NCBI GenBank assembly: GCA_947172415.1
Contig: OX359198.1
Span: forward strand, 775,401 to 839,400
Length of the DNA: 64,000 nucleotides
Source: Chondrosia reniformis
Taxonomy: Eukaryota; Porifera; Demospongiae; Chondrillida; Chondrillidae
Direction: 5' to 3'
Shown piece by piece: positions 1-11,828 of this stretch (position 1 is its first letter; the number at the start of each line of letters is the position of its first letter). The position numbers were made by a program, and so were the translations under genes. The notes beneath the pieces are model-generated. The model saw nothing but the letters and a program-made list of their open reading frames with translations, was not told the DNA's origin and made no database searches.

Positions 1-69
1 CACACAATACTATACATACGTACTAATACAGTACAGCCCAGCCAAGTTAGAATGCCAATATGTACAATA

Positions 70-356
70 GCGCCTTCTCCTCCCCCTCTCTCCTCCTCCC
101 CCTCCTCATCCCCCTTCTCCTCATCCCCCTTCCCCTCCCCTCCTCCCCTCTCCTCCTCCCCCTCCTCCTCCCCCTCCTCCTCATCCTCTCTCCTCCTCCC
201 CCTCCTCCTCATCCTCTCTCCTCCTCCCCCTCCTCCTCATCCTCTCTCCTCATCCCCCTTCTCCTCATCCCCCCCCTCCTCCTCTCTCCTCATCCCCCTC
301 CCCCTACTCCTCCTCCCCCTCCCCCTACTCCTCCTCCTCATCCCCCTACTCCTCTC
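70..356. repeat. CT-rich microsatellite tract
   Basis: A near-pure pyrimidine run of TCCTCC, CCCCCTCC and TCATCC steps on the + strand. It lies in the SMC1 intron that precedes the first exon visible in this window. The proline/serine/leucine reading frames across it are products of the repeat. Confidence 0.9.
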
Positions 357-421
357 TAGTATGGCCGTCTGATAGATCTATGCTCCCCAGTCCACCAGAG
401 GTACTCCCTTGCCCTCACTAG

Positions 422-3400
422 AGTGTTGGGAGCCAACATGGACAGTATAGTGGTGGACACCGAGACCACAGGAAGAGAGTGCATCCAATACCTCAAAGAT
501 CAGGTACGTGTGCCTCACACAAGTCCCACACACGTGATGGTGCTACCCATCACAGCCTCTTCTCCGATATTCTGTGTCTGTACGTACCTACGTATGCGGG
601 CTATGGGGATATGGGGATTGTTAACAAATGCTGTTATATACATGTACGTGTATATGTACGTACGTACATGTTGAGTGATATTAATGTATAGGTAGATTAC
701 AGGTCCCATATGTGCATGTTGAGTGATATTAATGTATAGGTAGATTACAGGTCCCATATGTGCATGTTGAGTGATATTAATGTATAGGTAGATTACAGGT
801 CCCATACATGCATGAGATTAAAGTAAGTAAAAGAAATCATGTGAAATCCCAGTTGTTAATAATCTACTCCACTCATGTTCACCCCTCCCCCCTCTCCCCT
901 CCCCCCTCAGCGTGTAGAACCTCACACTTTCCTCCCGCTGGACAGCATCAAGGTGACTGCCATCAGTGAGAAGCTGAGAGGACTGGGAGGCTCCTGTAAG
1001 CTGCTCTTTGACTGTGTCAAGTATGATCCACCGGAAGTTAGGGTAAGTACCCTGCTCATGCAATGAAGTGAGATTACCATAAGTATCAGGACTCAAATGT
1101 GAGGATAAGGATTTGTGATTTATCCAAAAATATTGCCATTTAAAGAATGCGACTTTTTTGGCCTTCATTGATTTGACACCTTAGTAATTCCATATACTAG
1201 TCTGTACACCTTAAGCTTCATCTCTCATTCCTTTAACCACAATGGTTTACGTATACCTGTAATTTGAATAAATCGCAATCTATTGCCTCCCAATCGATTC
1301 CCAATATGCAATACACATGTGTATGTTATATATGTATGTCAGTAGTCACATTCCTTGTGTATGTTATATACGTATGTCAGTAGTCACATTCCTTGTGTAT
1401 GTATGTTATATACGTATGTCAGTAGTCACATTCCTTGTGTATGTATGTTATATACGTATGTCAGTAGTCACATTCCTTGTGTATGTTATATACGTATGTC
1501 AGTAGTCACATTCCTTGTGTATGTTATATACGTATGTCAGTAGTCACATTCCTTGTGTATGTTATATACGTATGTCAGTAGTCACATTCCTTGTGTATGT
1601 TATATACGTATGTCAGTAGTCACATTCCTTGTGTATGTTATATACGTATGTCAGTAGTCACATTCCTTGTGTATGTTATATACGTATGTCAGTAGTCACA
1701 TTCCTTGTGTATGTTATATACGTATGTCAGTAGTCACATTCCTTGTGTATGTTATATACGTATGTCAGTAGTCACATTCCTTGTGTATGTTATATACGTA
1801 TGTCAGTAGTCACATTCCTTGTGTATGTTATATACGTATGTCAGTAGTCACATTCCTTGTGTATGTTATATACGTATGTCAGTAGTCACATTCCTTGTGT
1901 ATGTACGTATATACGTATGTCAGTAGTCACATTCCTTGTGTATGTTATATACGTATGTCAGTAGTCACATTCCTTGTGTATGTTATATACGTATGTCAGT
2001 AGTCACATTCCTTGTGTATGTTATATACGTATGTCAGTAGTCACATTCCTTGTGTATGTTATATACGTATGTCAGTAGTCACATTCCTTGTGTATGTTAT
2101 ATACGTATGTCAGTAGTCACATTCCTTGTGTATGTTATATACGTATGTCAGTAGTCACATTCCTTGTGTATGTTATATACGTATGTCAGTAGTCACATTC
2201 CTTGTGTATGTTATATACGTATGTCAGTAGTCACATTCCTTGTGTATGTTATATACGTATGTCAGTAGTCACATTCCTTGTGTATGTTATATACGTATGT
2301 CAGTAGTCACATTCCTTGTGTATGTTATATACGTATGTCAGTAGTCACATTCCTTGTGTATGTTATATACGTATGTCAGTAGTCACATTCCTTGTGTATG
2401 TTATATACGTATGTCAGTAGTCACATTCCTTGTGTATGTTATATACGTATGTCAGTAGTCACATTCCTTGTGTATGTTATATACGTATGTCAGTAGTCAC
2501 ATTCCTTGTGTATGTTATATACGTATGTCAGTAGTCACATTCCTTGTGTATGTTATATACGTATGTCAGTAGTCACATTCCTTGTGTATGTTATATACGT
2601 ATGTCAGTAGTCACATTCCTTGTGTATGTACGTATATATGTATGTAGAAGGCAGTATTGTATGCGTGCGGAGATTCCATTGTGTGTGACAATATTGATGA
2701 GGCGCAGACTGTGGCCTACGGGAAGAGGCAGAGGCACAAGACAGTCTCACTCGATGGCACCCTCTTCAGAAAGTCGGGAGAGATCACTGGAGGAAAACAC
2801 GAACTGATGAAGAAGGCCAAACGATGGGATGATAAGGTGAGCTAGGCAAATCTGAGACCCAGTGTACGTACGTACGAATGTATAGTAAACCATTTTGCTT
2901 AAAATACATATGTATAGATGTGAATTAAATGCATACATGACCTCAGCTCCTGGCTGGCTGTATATTTCATTTATTTTCAACTTTTTGCCATATTTTATAA
3001 ATTGCTTGCTATATACATCACACACTACCTTTACATGTATGTACCTGGCCCAGTGGAGAAGAAGAGAAGGAGAAGACTCTTGTATCTTCATCCAAAGCTC
3101 CTGCTAGGTTTAGTTCCCTAGGCTGTTATTCTAAAGTAGATATAGCATGTAGGCACATTAGATTATTCATATGTATTAAGTATCCCATTCTAGACCTTGC
3201 CAGCTGCCATTTTGCTTATGTGTAGGAGGTGGACAAGCTGATTCGCATGAAGGACAAGAACATAGCAGAACTGAGACAAGTGGCTCAAACTAGAATGAGG
3301 GAGGGAGAACTGAGACCCCTAGAGTCAGACATCAAGATTCTTGAGATGAAGATCAGCCACGCCAAAAAGAACAAGGAATACGAGGTACTGTACACGAGTA

Positions 3401-6400
3401 GGACTGAGAGACACGTATGTATGTCTTGTGGACCTCTAGTGAGTGGTCTTTTTGGTCTAATAATGCACTGAGGTCATGGCTTGCTATATGTTGTCATGTC
3501 TTCAATTCCCAGCAGTTGCTTCCTTCATGTTATCCATACTTACTTTATGATGTTGTGGTTTCTGTGTATGCTGGTTACCATGGTTACTGTGTATGCTGGT
3601 TGCCATGGTTACTGTGTATGTGTGCAGGTGAACAGAAGCATCTTGGCCATTTCACATGATCTTGAGTCACTTGCCAGAGAAAGAGAGAAGATTGAAGTTA
3701 GTTAACTAGCTCTCTCATCAAGTGTAGCAACAATGACGCAGGGAACCCTACCCATCCCAGTCACCTTTGGTACCTTTCTATCTGTAGAAATAGGGAACCT
3801 TATGATTTAAAACAAGTCTTAAAACCTTGAATATCGTCTTTTGACTCTGTAGTTGTGGTGTTACTATCTGGCTAGATTATGACATTTTAATAGACTTAGA
3901 CGTACGAAGGAATTAGGAGAGCTTGTTGCGATCATTATAAGAGATGAAGGTTTATTGAACTTTAGCAACATAAATTGATACTTCTGAATGTTTCGACCCT
4001 GAGGTCTTCATCATCCGTACAGTACAGTACATACGTAGGTAGTAATTATATGGACTTGATATAATTGGCCACTTTAAGCAAGTTCCCATCCTAGAGAGGT
4101 GACTGTTCATACGTACATACATACAGGTTCCACTGTATTTAGAACATTTAGTAGGACCGTCCTAGACTACTCCGAGAGGACTGAGATCTTTTGATTTTCA
4201 GCAATCGTGAGCACAGTTTTGTGTACCTATTATGACTGAATTTATGTAAAGATATGTAACTGTGTGTGATATACACACCGTACGTATGTCTCCTACGAAG
4301 GTCTGTGTTTGATATTCTTCTGCAGACAACTCTTGAGAGTGTGATGTCGTCCATGGAGAACCGTGAGGGGAAGATAAGGAGGTTGGAGGCGAAGTTCAGT
4401 GCAGTTGAGGATGAAGTGTTTGGAAGGTTTTGCAGAGATGTGGGACTGGAGAATATAAGGTATGTATGGAGATACGAAACACACTCATATGTACGTACGT
4501 GTAACTGAAGAGGAAGGTCTGGAATGTGATACTTAGATATATATTTAACACACAGTGTAAGTTGGTAGGTTGAATGTGAAGTGTTTGATGTACATTCCCT
4601 TCTTGTATCCCATCCGAGTGTTTGGTAGTACTCTCTAAGTAGGGTTAGCGAAAAACATGGCTTAAAAAAATATGGCCGCCCTATTCTAATTAACACCTAA
4701 TAATCAGTTTCGAGCCAACATTTCCTCCACCTGGCCATGTTGTATGATTGTTGTCTCTTAGGGAGTATGAACAACAAAATGTACACGCTCATCAGGAGCG
4801 TCTGAAGAGAAAGAATGAGCTGCACAGTCAACTCTCACGGCTCCAAAACCAGCTCGAGTACGAGCGGTCACGGGACACCATGAAGACGGTCAGAACTCTT
4901 CTCTCCACCATCAAGAAGGATGAGCAAGACTTGAAGACTTTGCAGAATGAAGAAAAGACTGTGTCAGAGGTACACTTACATGTCTTGTGAGCTTCTTGTT
5001 TGTAACGGGTGACATTAGGAGCGAGGATAGCGAGATTGGGTTGTTGTTAGTGGCTGTGGCTACTCATATATTTAACCTTTCTCTGTGATAGAGGATTGAT
5101 GCCAAGCAAGAGACGTATGACACACTGAAGGAACAACTGGATGGTAGAAGAAGGGAAGCAGAAGATAAGGCTAGTTCTCTCGTCCAGTTCTTTAGGCACC
5201 ATTCTGTATTTATCCTCGTCCAGTCAGTGTGGCACCTCTGTCACTGGTAGTCTAACCCTCATCCAGTCAGTGTGGCACCTCTGTCACTGGTAGTCTAACC
5301 CTCGTCCAGTCAGTGTGGCACCTCTGTCACTGGTAGTCTAACCCTCGTCCAGTCAGTGTGGCACCTCTGTCACTGGTAGTCTAACCCTCATCCAGTCAGT
5401 GTGGCACCTCTGTCACTGGTAGTCTAACCCTCGTCCAGTCAGTGTGGCACCTCTGTCACTGGTAGTCTAACCCTCGTCCAGTCAGTGTGGCACCTCTGTC
5501 ACTGGTAGTCTAACCCTCGTCCAGTCAGTGTGGCACCTCTGTCACTGGTAGTCTAACCCTCGTCCAGTCAGTGTGGCACCTCTGTCACTGGTAGTCTAAC
5601 CCTCGTCCAGTCAGTGTGGCACCTCTGTTACTGGTAGTCTAACCCTCGTCCAGTCAGTGTGGCACCTTTGTTACTGGTACCTACTTACCCCCTCTTCAGG
5701 ACACTGAGGTTAAGGAAGTGAAGAAGATGCTTAATGAGTGTATTCATGAACAGTCTGCTCTCCAGAGGAAGATTGCCATCAGAGAAGGGGAGATTGAACA
5801 ACAGAGGCACGAGCGTCATCACATTCTTGAATCTTGTAAGGTAAGGATGTCTTATTCGGTCGATAATGTCACCATAACTCTCACGCATACATCACATGCC
5901 TGTCAACTCTTGCACAAGTAATTGGAAAGAATTAAAAGAAAGAAAATGTCCACTTCAAATTTATATTTCGTGGAATGAGGTTCTAAGACTTCTCCCAAAG
6001 CTTTATTTTATAAGTTTTCTTCCTTTCTGTGAATCTATGTTTGTATCTTCTACCATTAGTTATGTATCTCTTCTTCTGCCTCTCTCTGTAGATTGAGGGT
6101 ATTGACCTTCCACTGTTGGAGGGTTCACTGGATAGCTTTGCTCCAGAGGAGACACAGGAGGACAGTCAGGACGATGGCACAAGCACGCTCATGGAGGTGG
6201 ATAGTATCAGTACCCAGGTACCTAGGGGCGGGGCACGCAGGTACCTAGGGGTGGGGCACGCAGGTACCTAGGGGTGGGGCATGCAGGTGCCTAGGGGTGG
6301 GGCACGCAGGTACCTAGGGGTGGGGCATGCAGGTACCTAGGGGTGGGGCACGCAGGTACCTAGGGGTGGGGCATGCAGGTGCCTAGGGGTGGGGCACGCA

Positions 6401-9299
6401 GGTACCTAGGGGTGGGGCATGCAGGTACCTAGGGGCGGGGCACACAGGTACCTAGGGGCGGGGCACGCAGGTGCCTAGGGGTGGGGCATGCAGGTACCTA
6501 GGGGTGGGGCATGCAGGTACCTAGGGGTGGGGCACACAGGTACCTAGGGGTGGGGCACGCAGGTACCTAGGGGCGGGGCACGCAGGTACCTAGGGGCGGG
6601 GCACACAGGTTTGAACTTAATGTTTTGATATGAGAGCCTATGTTCATATTTTTAGTCACTTTCAACTCAATCTGATTATTGTGTTGTATTTAATAGGGGG
6701 CGAAAAGACTGTATGCCAAGGAGTCCAGGATCAAGATTGACTTCAGTGATCTTCCAGAGACACTAAAGAGGATAAAGGGATCAGACGCCATCTCTAAGAA
6801 AGCAGACGAGCTCCACAGAGATGTAATCACCACCAGGATGGCACTGGAGAAGCTAGCAGGAGCTGATCTGAAGGCATCTGATCGTCTGAAGGAGGTTGAA
6901 GAACGTCTTAGGGGAGCATCCGATGACATGGACACAGCAAGGAAGGAGTACAATAAGAAGAAGAGAAACTTTGATGTGGTTGCAAAGAACAGGTATGCAT
7001 GTATATACCTATACATACGGACATATGATGTAGGTGAACTAATTGACCAGGTCCTACCTACCTACGTACGTCCATATGTACATGAATAATCTAAGACACC
7101 ATTTTTCTAAAAGCTGCATCTACTTTAGTGTAAAGGCCTATAGGGGACTAAACCTAGTGAGAGCTTTGGATGAGGTTTGAGTTTTCTCATTCTACTTTTC
7201 TTCTTCTCCACTGGCCCAGATTGCTGTTTCTGGGACTTCCACCCCTTTGTAGTGACCCTGGAAATCTTTGTCTTCTTGATCTTTTGTGAGCCCTTAACTC
7301 TCTATTGTATGTACAGTACGTAGTTCAGACTATGGATTATGTACATTAGTTGTGTGATGACATGCGTCCTGACTGGTCTCTTAATGTTCCTTCAGACGTG
7401 ACAGATTTCAGGAGGCCTTTGACCACGTAGCGGATGTGATTGACAACACTTATAAGAAGCTCTCAAACAATCCAGGAGCAATTGCCCAGATACATCTTGA
7501 AGACAGTTGTGTAAGCATTCTGTCTGCATGTGTCTATATGTCCATTTGTTTTTCTTTGATCTGGTGATGTGGCAATCTAAGCTTTGGTGTGGGTGTTTTG
7601 ATCTTCCTTTGATGTGGCAATCTAAGCTTTGGTGTGGGTGTTTTGATCTTCCTTTGATGTGGCAATCTAAGCTTTGGTGTGGGTGTTTTGATCTTCCTTT
7701 GATGTGGCAATCTTAGCTTTGATGTGGGTGTTTTGATCTTCCTCTGATGTGGCAATCTTAGCTTTGATGTGGGTGTTTTGATCTCATACTTTAGGAGCCC
7801 TTTAATGGCGGGGTCAACTACCACATAATTCCACCTGGCAAGAGGTATCGGACCATGGACCAGTTGTCAGGAGGAGAGAGAACAATAGCAGCCCTTGCTC
7901 TCCTCTTCTCTGTTCACAGGTACTTAACCAGCAGGTGTACAGCAAGATTGCTATATGTTACTGTACTGTGATTGTTATCCATACTCTAATATAGCGATGT
8001 GTATGTATAGGGTGATAGAATGTATGTTTTGAATGTTTCAACCCTTAGTTAAATATTTCAACAAATACTCCTTTTTGTATACGTATGCATAAGTACGTAT
8101 ATCTAAACTCAGTCATGTATGTATGTAGTTTGAAGAGAGTAGTAATTACCATGCTGTTAAATATCTAAAATTTCCATGTTATCAAAGACTCACTGAATTC
8201 TCCATACACGTACGTACATACGTACGTACATATACATACAGATCTTACATGTATGTATTCATATGTATAAGGTTATGCAGGTTATGCAATCATGCATTTT
8301 ACTTGTGATATTTGCAGCTACCAGCCCTCTCCCTTCTTTGTCCTGGATGAGGTGGACGCTTCATTAGACAACATTAATATTGCAAAGGTAATGCATATAA
8401 TAGTAAATTTAGTTTTGGCATAATGATGATCTACGTACGTATATATATGACTCATTGCAACATGGTATTATGTACAGAATATACATTCAGTATATATGGT
8501 ATGCATCAATTACAAATACCACACTAGTAACTAAACTTTTCTGCAACCCACCAAGTGATCAAGGTCTTATCTTGGCGGAAGGAGTAAAAATCCTATTAGA
8601 AATGCAATTATACTTGTTACATTGGCATAATAATATATTTGCTGTCCCGATAATTATGCAGTGATTATCCATATAATAATTATTATACTAAAGTATGTCA
8701 TTCTCATAAACTCCCTCTTCTTTATCTCGTCAGCTTGCCAACTACATCAAGAACCACACAATAAGGAACTTTCAGTGTATAGTCATCTCTCTGAAGGAGG
8801 AGTTCTACTACCATGCTGATGCTCTAGTTGGAGTCTTTGGAAAGGTACGTACATTCATACATTCATCATTTTGAAAATGAGAGATATACGTATATTTGAG
8901 CATGAGTAAGACTTCAAAAACACAGAAATTAGGACCTTGAACTTTGGACCTTCACCCATATGGTCTTTTTTACAATCTTTCAAGTATTGCTGATGCAGCA
9001 ATATATGTATATACCCCCATATTCATTATAAACACAACTGCTACTTTATATTTCATACATCATTTTATAGACACAATTTTATTGTATCATTTTATCCCTT
9101 TGATCTCTATTTCTCTCTCCAGCCCGGAGGCGGTGTCCAGGAGAGCGGGATTGCAACCCTGGACCTGACAAAATTTGAAGGAAGTGCAGCTCTTAAACCA
9201 GTTTCCATGGCAACCAGGGGAGGTTACGAAAATTCTAGTATTGTTGAAACTCCTACTTCACAATACTCACAAAGCACTCCTCTAGCAAGCACTACCTGA
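422..9299 (+). CDS. SMC1: SMC1 cohesin subunit, 5'-truncated by the window edge
   Basis: Encodes the hinge, second coiled coil and C-terminal ATPase lobe of SMC1, which pairs with SMC3 in the nuclear cohesin ring. The N-terminal Walker A half lies left of the window. Exons by eye: 422-504, 911-1042, 2648-2836, 3226-3384, 3628-3696, 4326-4459, 4762-4969, about 5092-5170, 5700-5840, 6092-6217, 6697-6992, 7396-7510, 7795-7919, 8318-8387, 8734-8844, 9123-9299. Hinge signatures are [23 protein letters not shown] and [11 protein letters not shown]. Long heptad-rich exons follow. The ATPase signature LSGGERT is in the 7795 exon and the Walker [14 protein letters not shown] in the 8318 exon. The stop is TGA at 9297-9299. 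The C-terminal tail after DLTKFEG is Ser/Thr-rich and longer than in vertebrate SMC1A. The donor of the exon near 5170 is uncertain. Mitotic versus meiotic paralogue cannot be decided here. Confidence 0.95.
669..812. repeat. 48-bp tandem repeat, 3 copies, SMC1 intron
   Basis: Three head-to-tail copies of a 48-bp unit containing TGATATTAATGTATAGG and ACAGGTCCCATA, near-identical apart from the last few bases. Confidence 0.9.
1316..2640. repeat. 38-bp minisatellite, about 34 copies, SMC1 intron
   Basis: A nearly homogeneous array of a 38-bp unit (TATGTTATATACGTATGTCAG followed by TAGTCACATTCCTTGTG). A few copies have an extra 4 bp, and copies near 1904 and 2630 read GTACGTATA instead of GTTATATAC. 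It fills most of the intron between the exons ending at 1042 and starting at 2648. No unique spacers are present. Confidence 0.95.
3041..3180 (+). mobile_element. Dispersed repeat family 1 fragment, SMC1 intron
   Basis: CTGGCCCAGTGGAGAAGAAG, CTTGTATCTTCATCCAAAGC, GGTTTAGTTCCCTAGG, GCATGTAGGCACATTAGATT: the second half of the family in order. Confidence 0.7.
3940..4139 (-). mobile_element. Fold-back family copy next to a pogo-like terminus, SMC1 intron
   Basis: 3940-4016 on the reverse strand: GATGATGAAGACCTCAGGGT, CGAAACATTC, TTCAATAAACCTTCATC. Next to it, at 4060-4139, CCTAGAGAGGTGAC and a GGTTCCACTG-TA end match the Tc1/mariner-like element of 31633-31817. Confidence 0.55.
5213..5690. repeat. 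43-bp minisatellite, about 11 copies, SMC1 intron
   Basis: Tandem copies with a 43-bp period containing CCAGTCAGTGTGGCACCTC and CACTGGTAGTCTAACC. The array begins just past the exon near 5092-5170 and ends a few bases before the acceptor at 5699, so it makes up nearly the whole intron. Confidence 0.93.
6218..6608. repeat. 23-bp minisatellite of splice-donor-like units, about 17 copies
   Basis: The array starts exactly at the 5' splice site of the SMC1 exon ending at 6217 (CAG then GTACCT). Each 23-bp unit carries CAGGTACCTAGGGG or a CAGGTGCC variant, so the authentic donor and about four exon-flanking bases are repeated through the intron start. Confidence 0.9.
7090..7292 (-). mobile_element. 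Dispersed repeat family 1 copy, SMC1 intron
   Basis: CTAAGACACCATTTTTCTA, GCCTATAGGGGACTAAACC, GAGAGCTTTGGATGAGG, CTTCTCCACTGGCCCAGA, CACCCCTTTGTAGTGACCC, CTTGATCTTTTGTGAGCCC: full reverse-order copy, diverged. Confidence 0.7.
7566..7782. repeat. 45-bp minisatellite, 5 copies, SMC1 intron
   Basis: Five copies of a 45-bp unit (GATGTGGCAATCTAAGC ... GTGTTTTGATCTTCC). The unit is a multiple of three, so it keeps a reading frame open without being coding. The last copy runs into the acceptor at 7794. Confidence 0.92.
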
Positions 9300-9549
9300 G
9301 AGGAAACATGTTTGTCAAACGACTTATCATTTTAAGAGGACATTTACACCATTCAACATTTAACTAAGTCATGTTTTACTTGCTATTATATCAAATGTTC
9401 ACAATTATTAAATAAATTAGAAGGATTGCACTTCCAGTGCAACTAGTGAAAATACATTTTTTAAAAATTGATAAAATATTTGCTGTTACTAGTCAGTGAT
9501 TGTACTTCCAGTGGTAGTTTTGAAAATATTTGCTGTTACTAGTCAGTGT
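9300..9549. other. Short convergent intergenic region
   Basis: 250 bp between the convergent SMC1 and dehydrogenase stop codons. AATAAA lies at about 9410 for SMC1. A short direct repeat (TTTGCTGTTACTAGTCAGTG) occurs twice, near 9479 and 9529. No gene seen. Confidence 0.6.
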
Positions 9550-10587
9550 TTAAAAGTCTTTTTGATTTGGTAGTGGTACTTCAGCTGCCATTGGTTTGTT
9601 GTTCAAAACTGCTTCTATATTCTCCACTACTACTTGCAACATCTGTAAACATGCTAGTGACGTGCAAGTCCCAATATGAGGAGCGAGGACTACATTTGGA
9701 AGGGTGAGCAGTTTATGGTCCTGTGGTAGAGGTTCAGAGTCAGAAACATCTAATCCAGCAGCTCCAATAGTTCCATCCTCCAGAGCACTGACCAAGGCGT
9801 CATGATCTACCAGACAACCATGTGACACATTCACAAAATTGGCAGACTGTTTCATTTTAGAGAATTCCCTTCTTCCAAACATTTTGTACGTCTCTGGGGT
9901 GGGAGGAGATAGCAGTACCACAAAATCCGAAAGGGGCAACATTTTATAAAGGTCACTGTAGTATTCAGCTTCTCCAAGTGATTGTTCAACATCTTCAGGA
10001 ACTCTCTACCGATCGTGATATAGAACTCTCGCATTGAATCCACAATGCGCCATTTTAGCTACCTCTAAACCAACACTGCTCATGCCAATTATTCCTACAG
10101 CTTGTCCACACAGGCCAGTACCTAGAAACTCCAACAGCGAGAATTGCTTTAACTCGGCTTCATTCCATCTACAAATTCTATCACCTTCAGCTATTCTTCT
10201 TGCCGTACTCAACATTAAAGCCAAGACTAGTTCAGCTAGCGCTGTCGCCTCCTTGAGAATATTCGGCGTATGACCTACGCGGATACCTCTTTTAGCTGCA
10301 GCGTGAAGGTCTACATGGTCATATCCAACTGAGAAATTGCTAATGACACGGAGACTAGGATATTTATCCAGAATTTCATCCGAAATATGTAAGGAAAGCT
10401 CTTTATTAGGTATAAGTGCAACTACCTCGTTCTGGTACTTCGACCAGCGATCCTCATCATTTTCGCTTATGACAATAAAATGTTCTTCTAGTAACTGCAC
10501 CTGCTCAATGGACAGCTGGCTATAACTGCAAACTACAGGCTTCCTATGGTGGATAGTTGCCATTTTGATTTTGTTCACGTGTATCAT
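9550..10587 (-). pseudogene. GRHPR-like D-2-hydroxyacid dehydrogenase with in-frame TAG
   Basis: One uninterrupted frame of about 345 codons, matching the usual 320-340 aa of glyoxylate/hydroxypyruvate reductases, except for a TAG at 10006-10008 (codon 194). No plausible intron removes it: the only nearby GT is in the same codon context with no matching AG. Before the TAG are the substrate-domain motif SVGYDHVDLHAAAKRGI and the start of the Rossmann fold. After it are the C-terminal domain and the catalytic-His motif APHIGTCTS. Two family residues are changed: the GxGxxG loop reads GMSSVG, and the catalytic Arg of the NxSRG motif is His (NVSHGCLVD). Start is ATG 10585-10587, or possibly the ATG 24 bp downstream (10561-10563). 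Either it is a young pseudogene or non-catalytic paralogue, or the TAG is a variant or sequencing error. No GC-donor or readthrough signal is obvious. Confidence 0.75.
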
Positions 10588-10838
10588 CGTTGTTCATGAT
10601 TACGGTTGTTCGCGGTTTTATCGTTGCTGTTTACATTAATTGTGTTATTCTTGTTGTTGTTTACATTAATTATGTTGTTTATATGTATCCTTGTTGTTGT
10701 TTACATGTGTCGCTGTTACACATTTATACCATAAAACACAACCAAGTATAATATCAATTAGAAATGTGTTGACTATGTGGTCCTTTAGTGTATATAATAC
10801 AATATAAGAGCACTAATGGCAAGGATAAGTCTTATAAA
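10588..10838. other. Intergenic, TTGTTGTTTACATT-type short repeats
   Basis: The dehydrogenase promoter side and the MTCH 3' side. It contains three loose copies of TTGTTGTTGTTTACAT near 10645-10705. No gene seen. Confidence 0.5.
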
Positions 10839-11828
10839 CTAAACTCTTCTATAATCAGGCGACCATTTTGGAACAGTTCTAGAAAAAGAGATAACGGTAG
10901 TGCCATGAAACAGCTGGGCCCGGCTCCTCAGTCCTCCAAACGTTCTCCTCCAGTTGGAGGTGGAAGGGACGAGGATGGACTCCTGTGCCCCCTTCAGGGG
11001 GGCTGGTCTGATGGCCAATAGGTTCGACGTCAGTATTAGAGGGTACATGGAGAGCGTACCACAGTAACTTGCTACGTGTGGGACCAGAGGAGATGCAAAT
11101 GTTTGATAAGGGTGCTTGGGAACCAAAGAAATCAAAAATTCCAAAATTACAAAAAGACTCTCTCGAATGACGTTGTTGAGAACCCTTGCTAAAATCAGAG
11201 GTGCTAGTCCAGTAAATAGACCACTGCTGCCTTCATCACTAACAACCACCCAATAAGGGGAAAAATATCCAGCATATGCAGTCTCTCCTCCTATGATTTG
11301 AGTTATGACTCTTAGAGCGACCAGTCGAAATGGATGGCTTAGGGTCGTGGCAATGATGTCAGTGATGGAGGATGCTACACATTTCTTAACTGCCAGCTTT
11401 ACACTTCTAACAAACTCATATTCTGCGTTCTCCGACGTCTTCTGCTCGGGTAAATGAACTCCACATTTCTCCGCCACAGAGTCCAACAGTCGGTCCACCG
11501 AAGGCCTGAGCAACTCGCCCACCAACATATAGGATATCTGACTCGTCACAAAATGAAACCCTCCACTGTATAAAGCTAGCAGGCCGTGGTTCCTATAAAT
11601 GTACTTTGTATATCCGATAAAACCAGGATAGACGAGATACTTGGTCCGAAAGCAAAAAGAGGTTACCACTTTTGGCGGCACTGGTTCGTATCCTAACTGA
11701 ACCAACGTTCTAATAACTTGAACTGGATAAAATGCATAGTTTGCGATGACTCTTGTGACTGTCTTATTAACAATCTTCTGAAATTTAGTTTGCTCCTGTT
11801 GCTTAGTTTTGCTGTGACTGCCCGGCAT
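10839..11828 (-). CDS. Mitochondrial carrier homolog (MTCH1/2 type)
   Basis: An intronless 329-aa frame. MTCH proteins are degenerate solute-carrier-fold proteins of the mitochondrial outer membrane; MTCH2 inserts tail-anchored proteins. Similarity lies in YPVQVIRTLVQLGYEPVPPK near the N-terminus (MTCH2 has a closely matching GYEPLPP), the PGFIGYTKYIYRNHGLLALYSG segment and a second carrier repeat around SHPFRLVALRVITQIIGGE, followed by hydrophobic helices. As in known MTCHs, the full PX[DE]XX[KR] carrier motif is not preserved. The start is ATG 11826-11828 (MPGSHSK); the frame upstream of it has only a TTG. It lies 360 bp from and divergent to FBXL14. MTCH1 versus MTCH2 cannot be decided, so no symbol is given. 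Confidence 0.85.
   Translation of the reverse strand: MPGSHSKTKQQEQTKFQKIVNKTVTRVIANYAFYPVQVIRTLVQLGYEPVPPKVVTSFCFRTKYLVYPGFIGYTKYIYRNHGLLALYSGGFHFVTSQISYMLVGELLRPSVDRLLDSVAEKCGVHLPEQKTSENAEYEFVRSVKLAVKKCVASSITDIIATTLSHPFRLVALRVITQIIGGETAYAGYFSPYWVVVSDEGSSGLFTGLAPLILARVLNNVIRESLFVILEFLISLVPKHPYQTFASPLVPHVASYCGTLSMYPLILTSNLLAIRPAPLKGAQESILVPSTSNWRRTFGGLRSRAQLFHGTTVISFSRTVPKWSPDYRRV

Noticed and set aside
52-372. Proline/serine/leucine-rich reading frames
   Set aside because: Overlapping frames in a CT microsatellite inside an SMC1 intron.
1316-2640. CRISPR-like array of regular repeats
   Set aside because: Units are contiguous with no unique spacers; a minisatellite in a eukaryotic intron. 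The same applies to 51910-55330.
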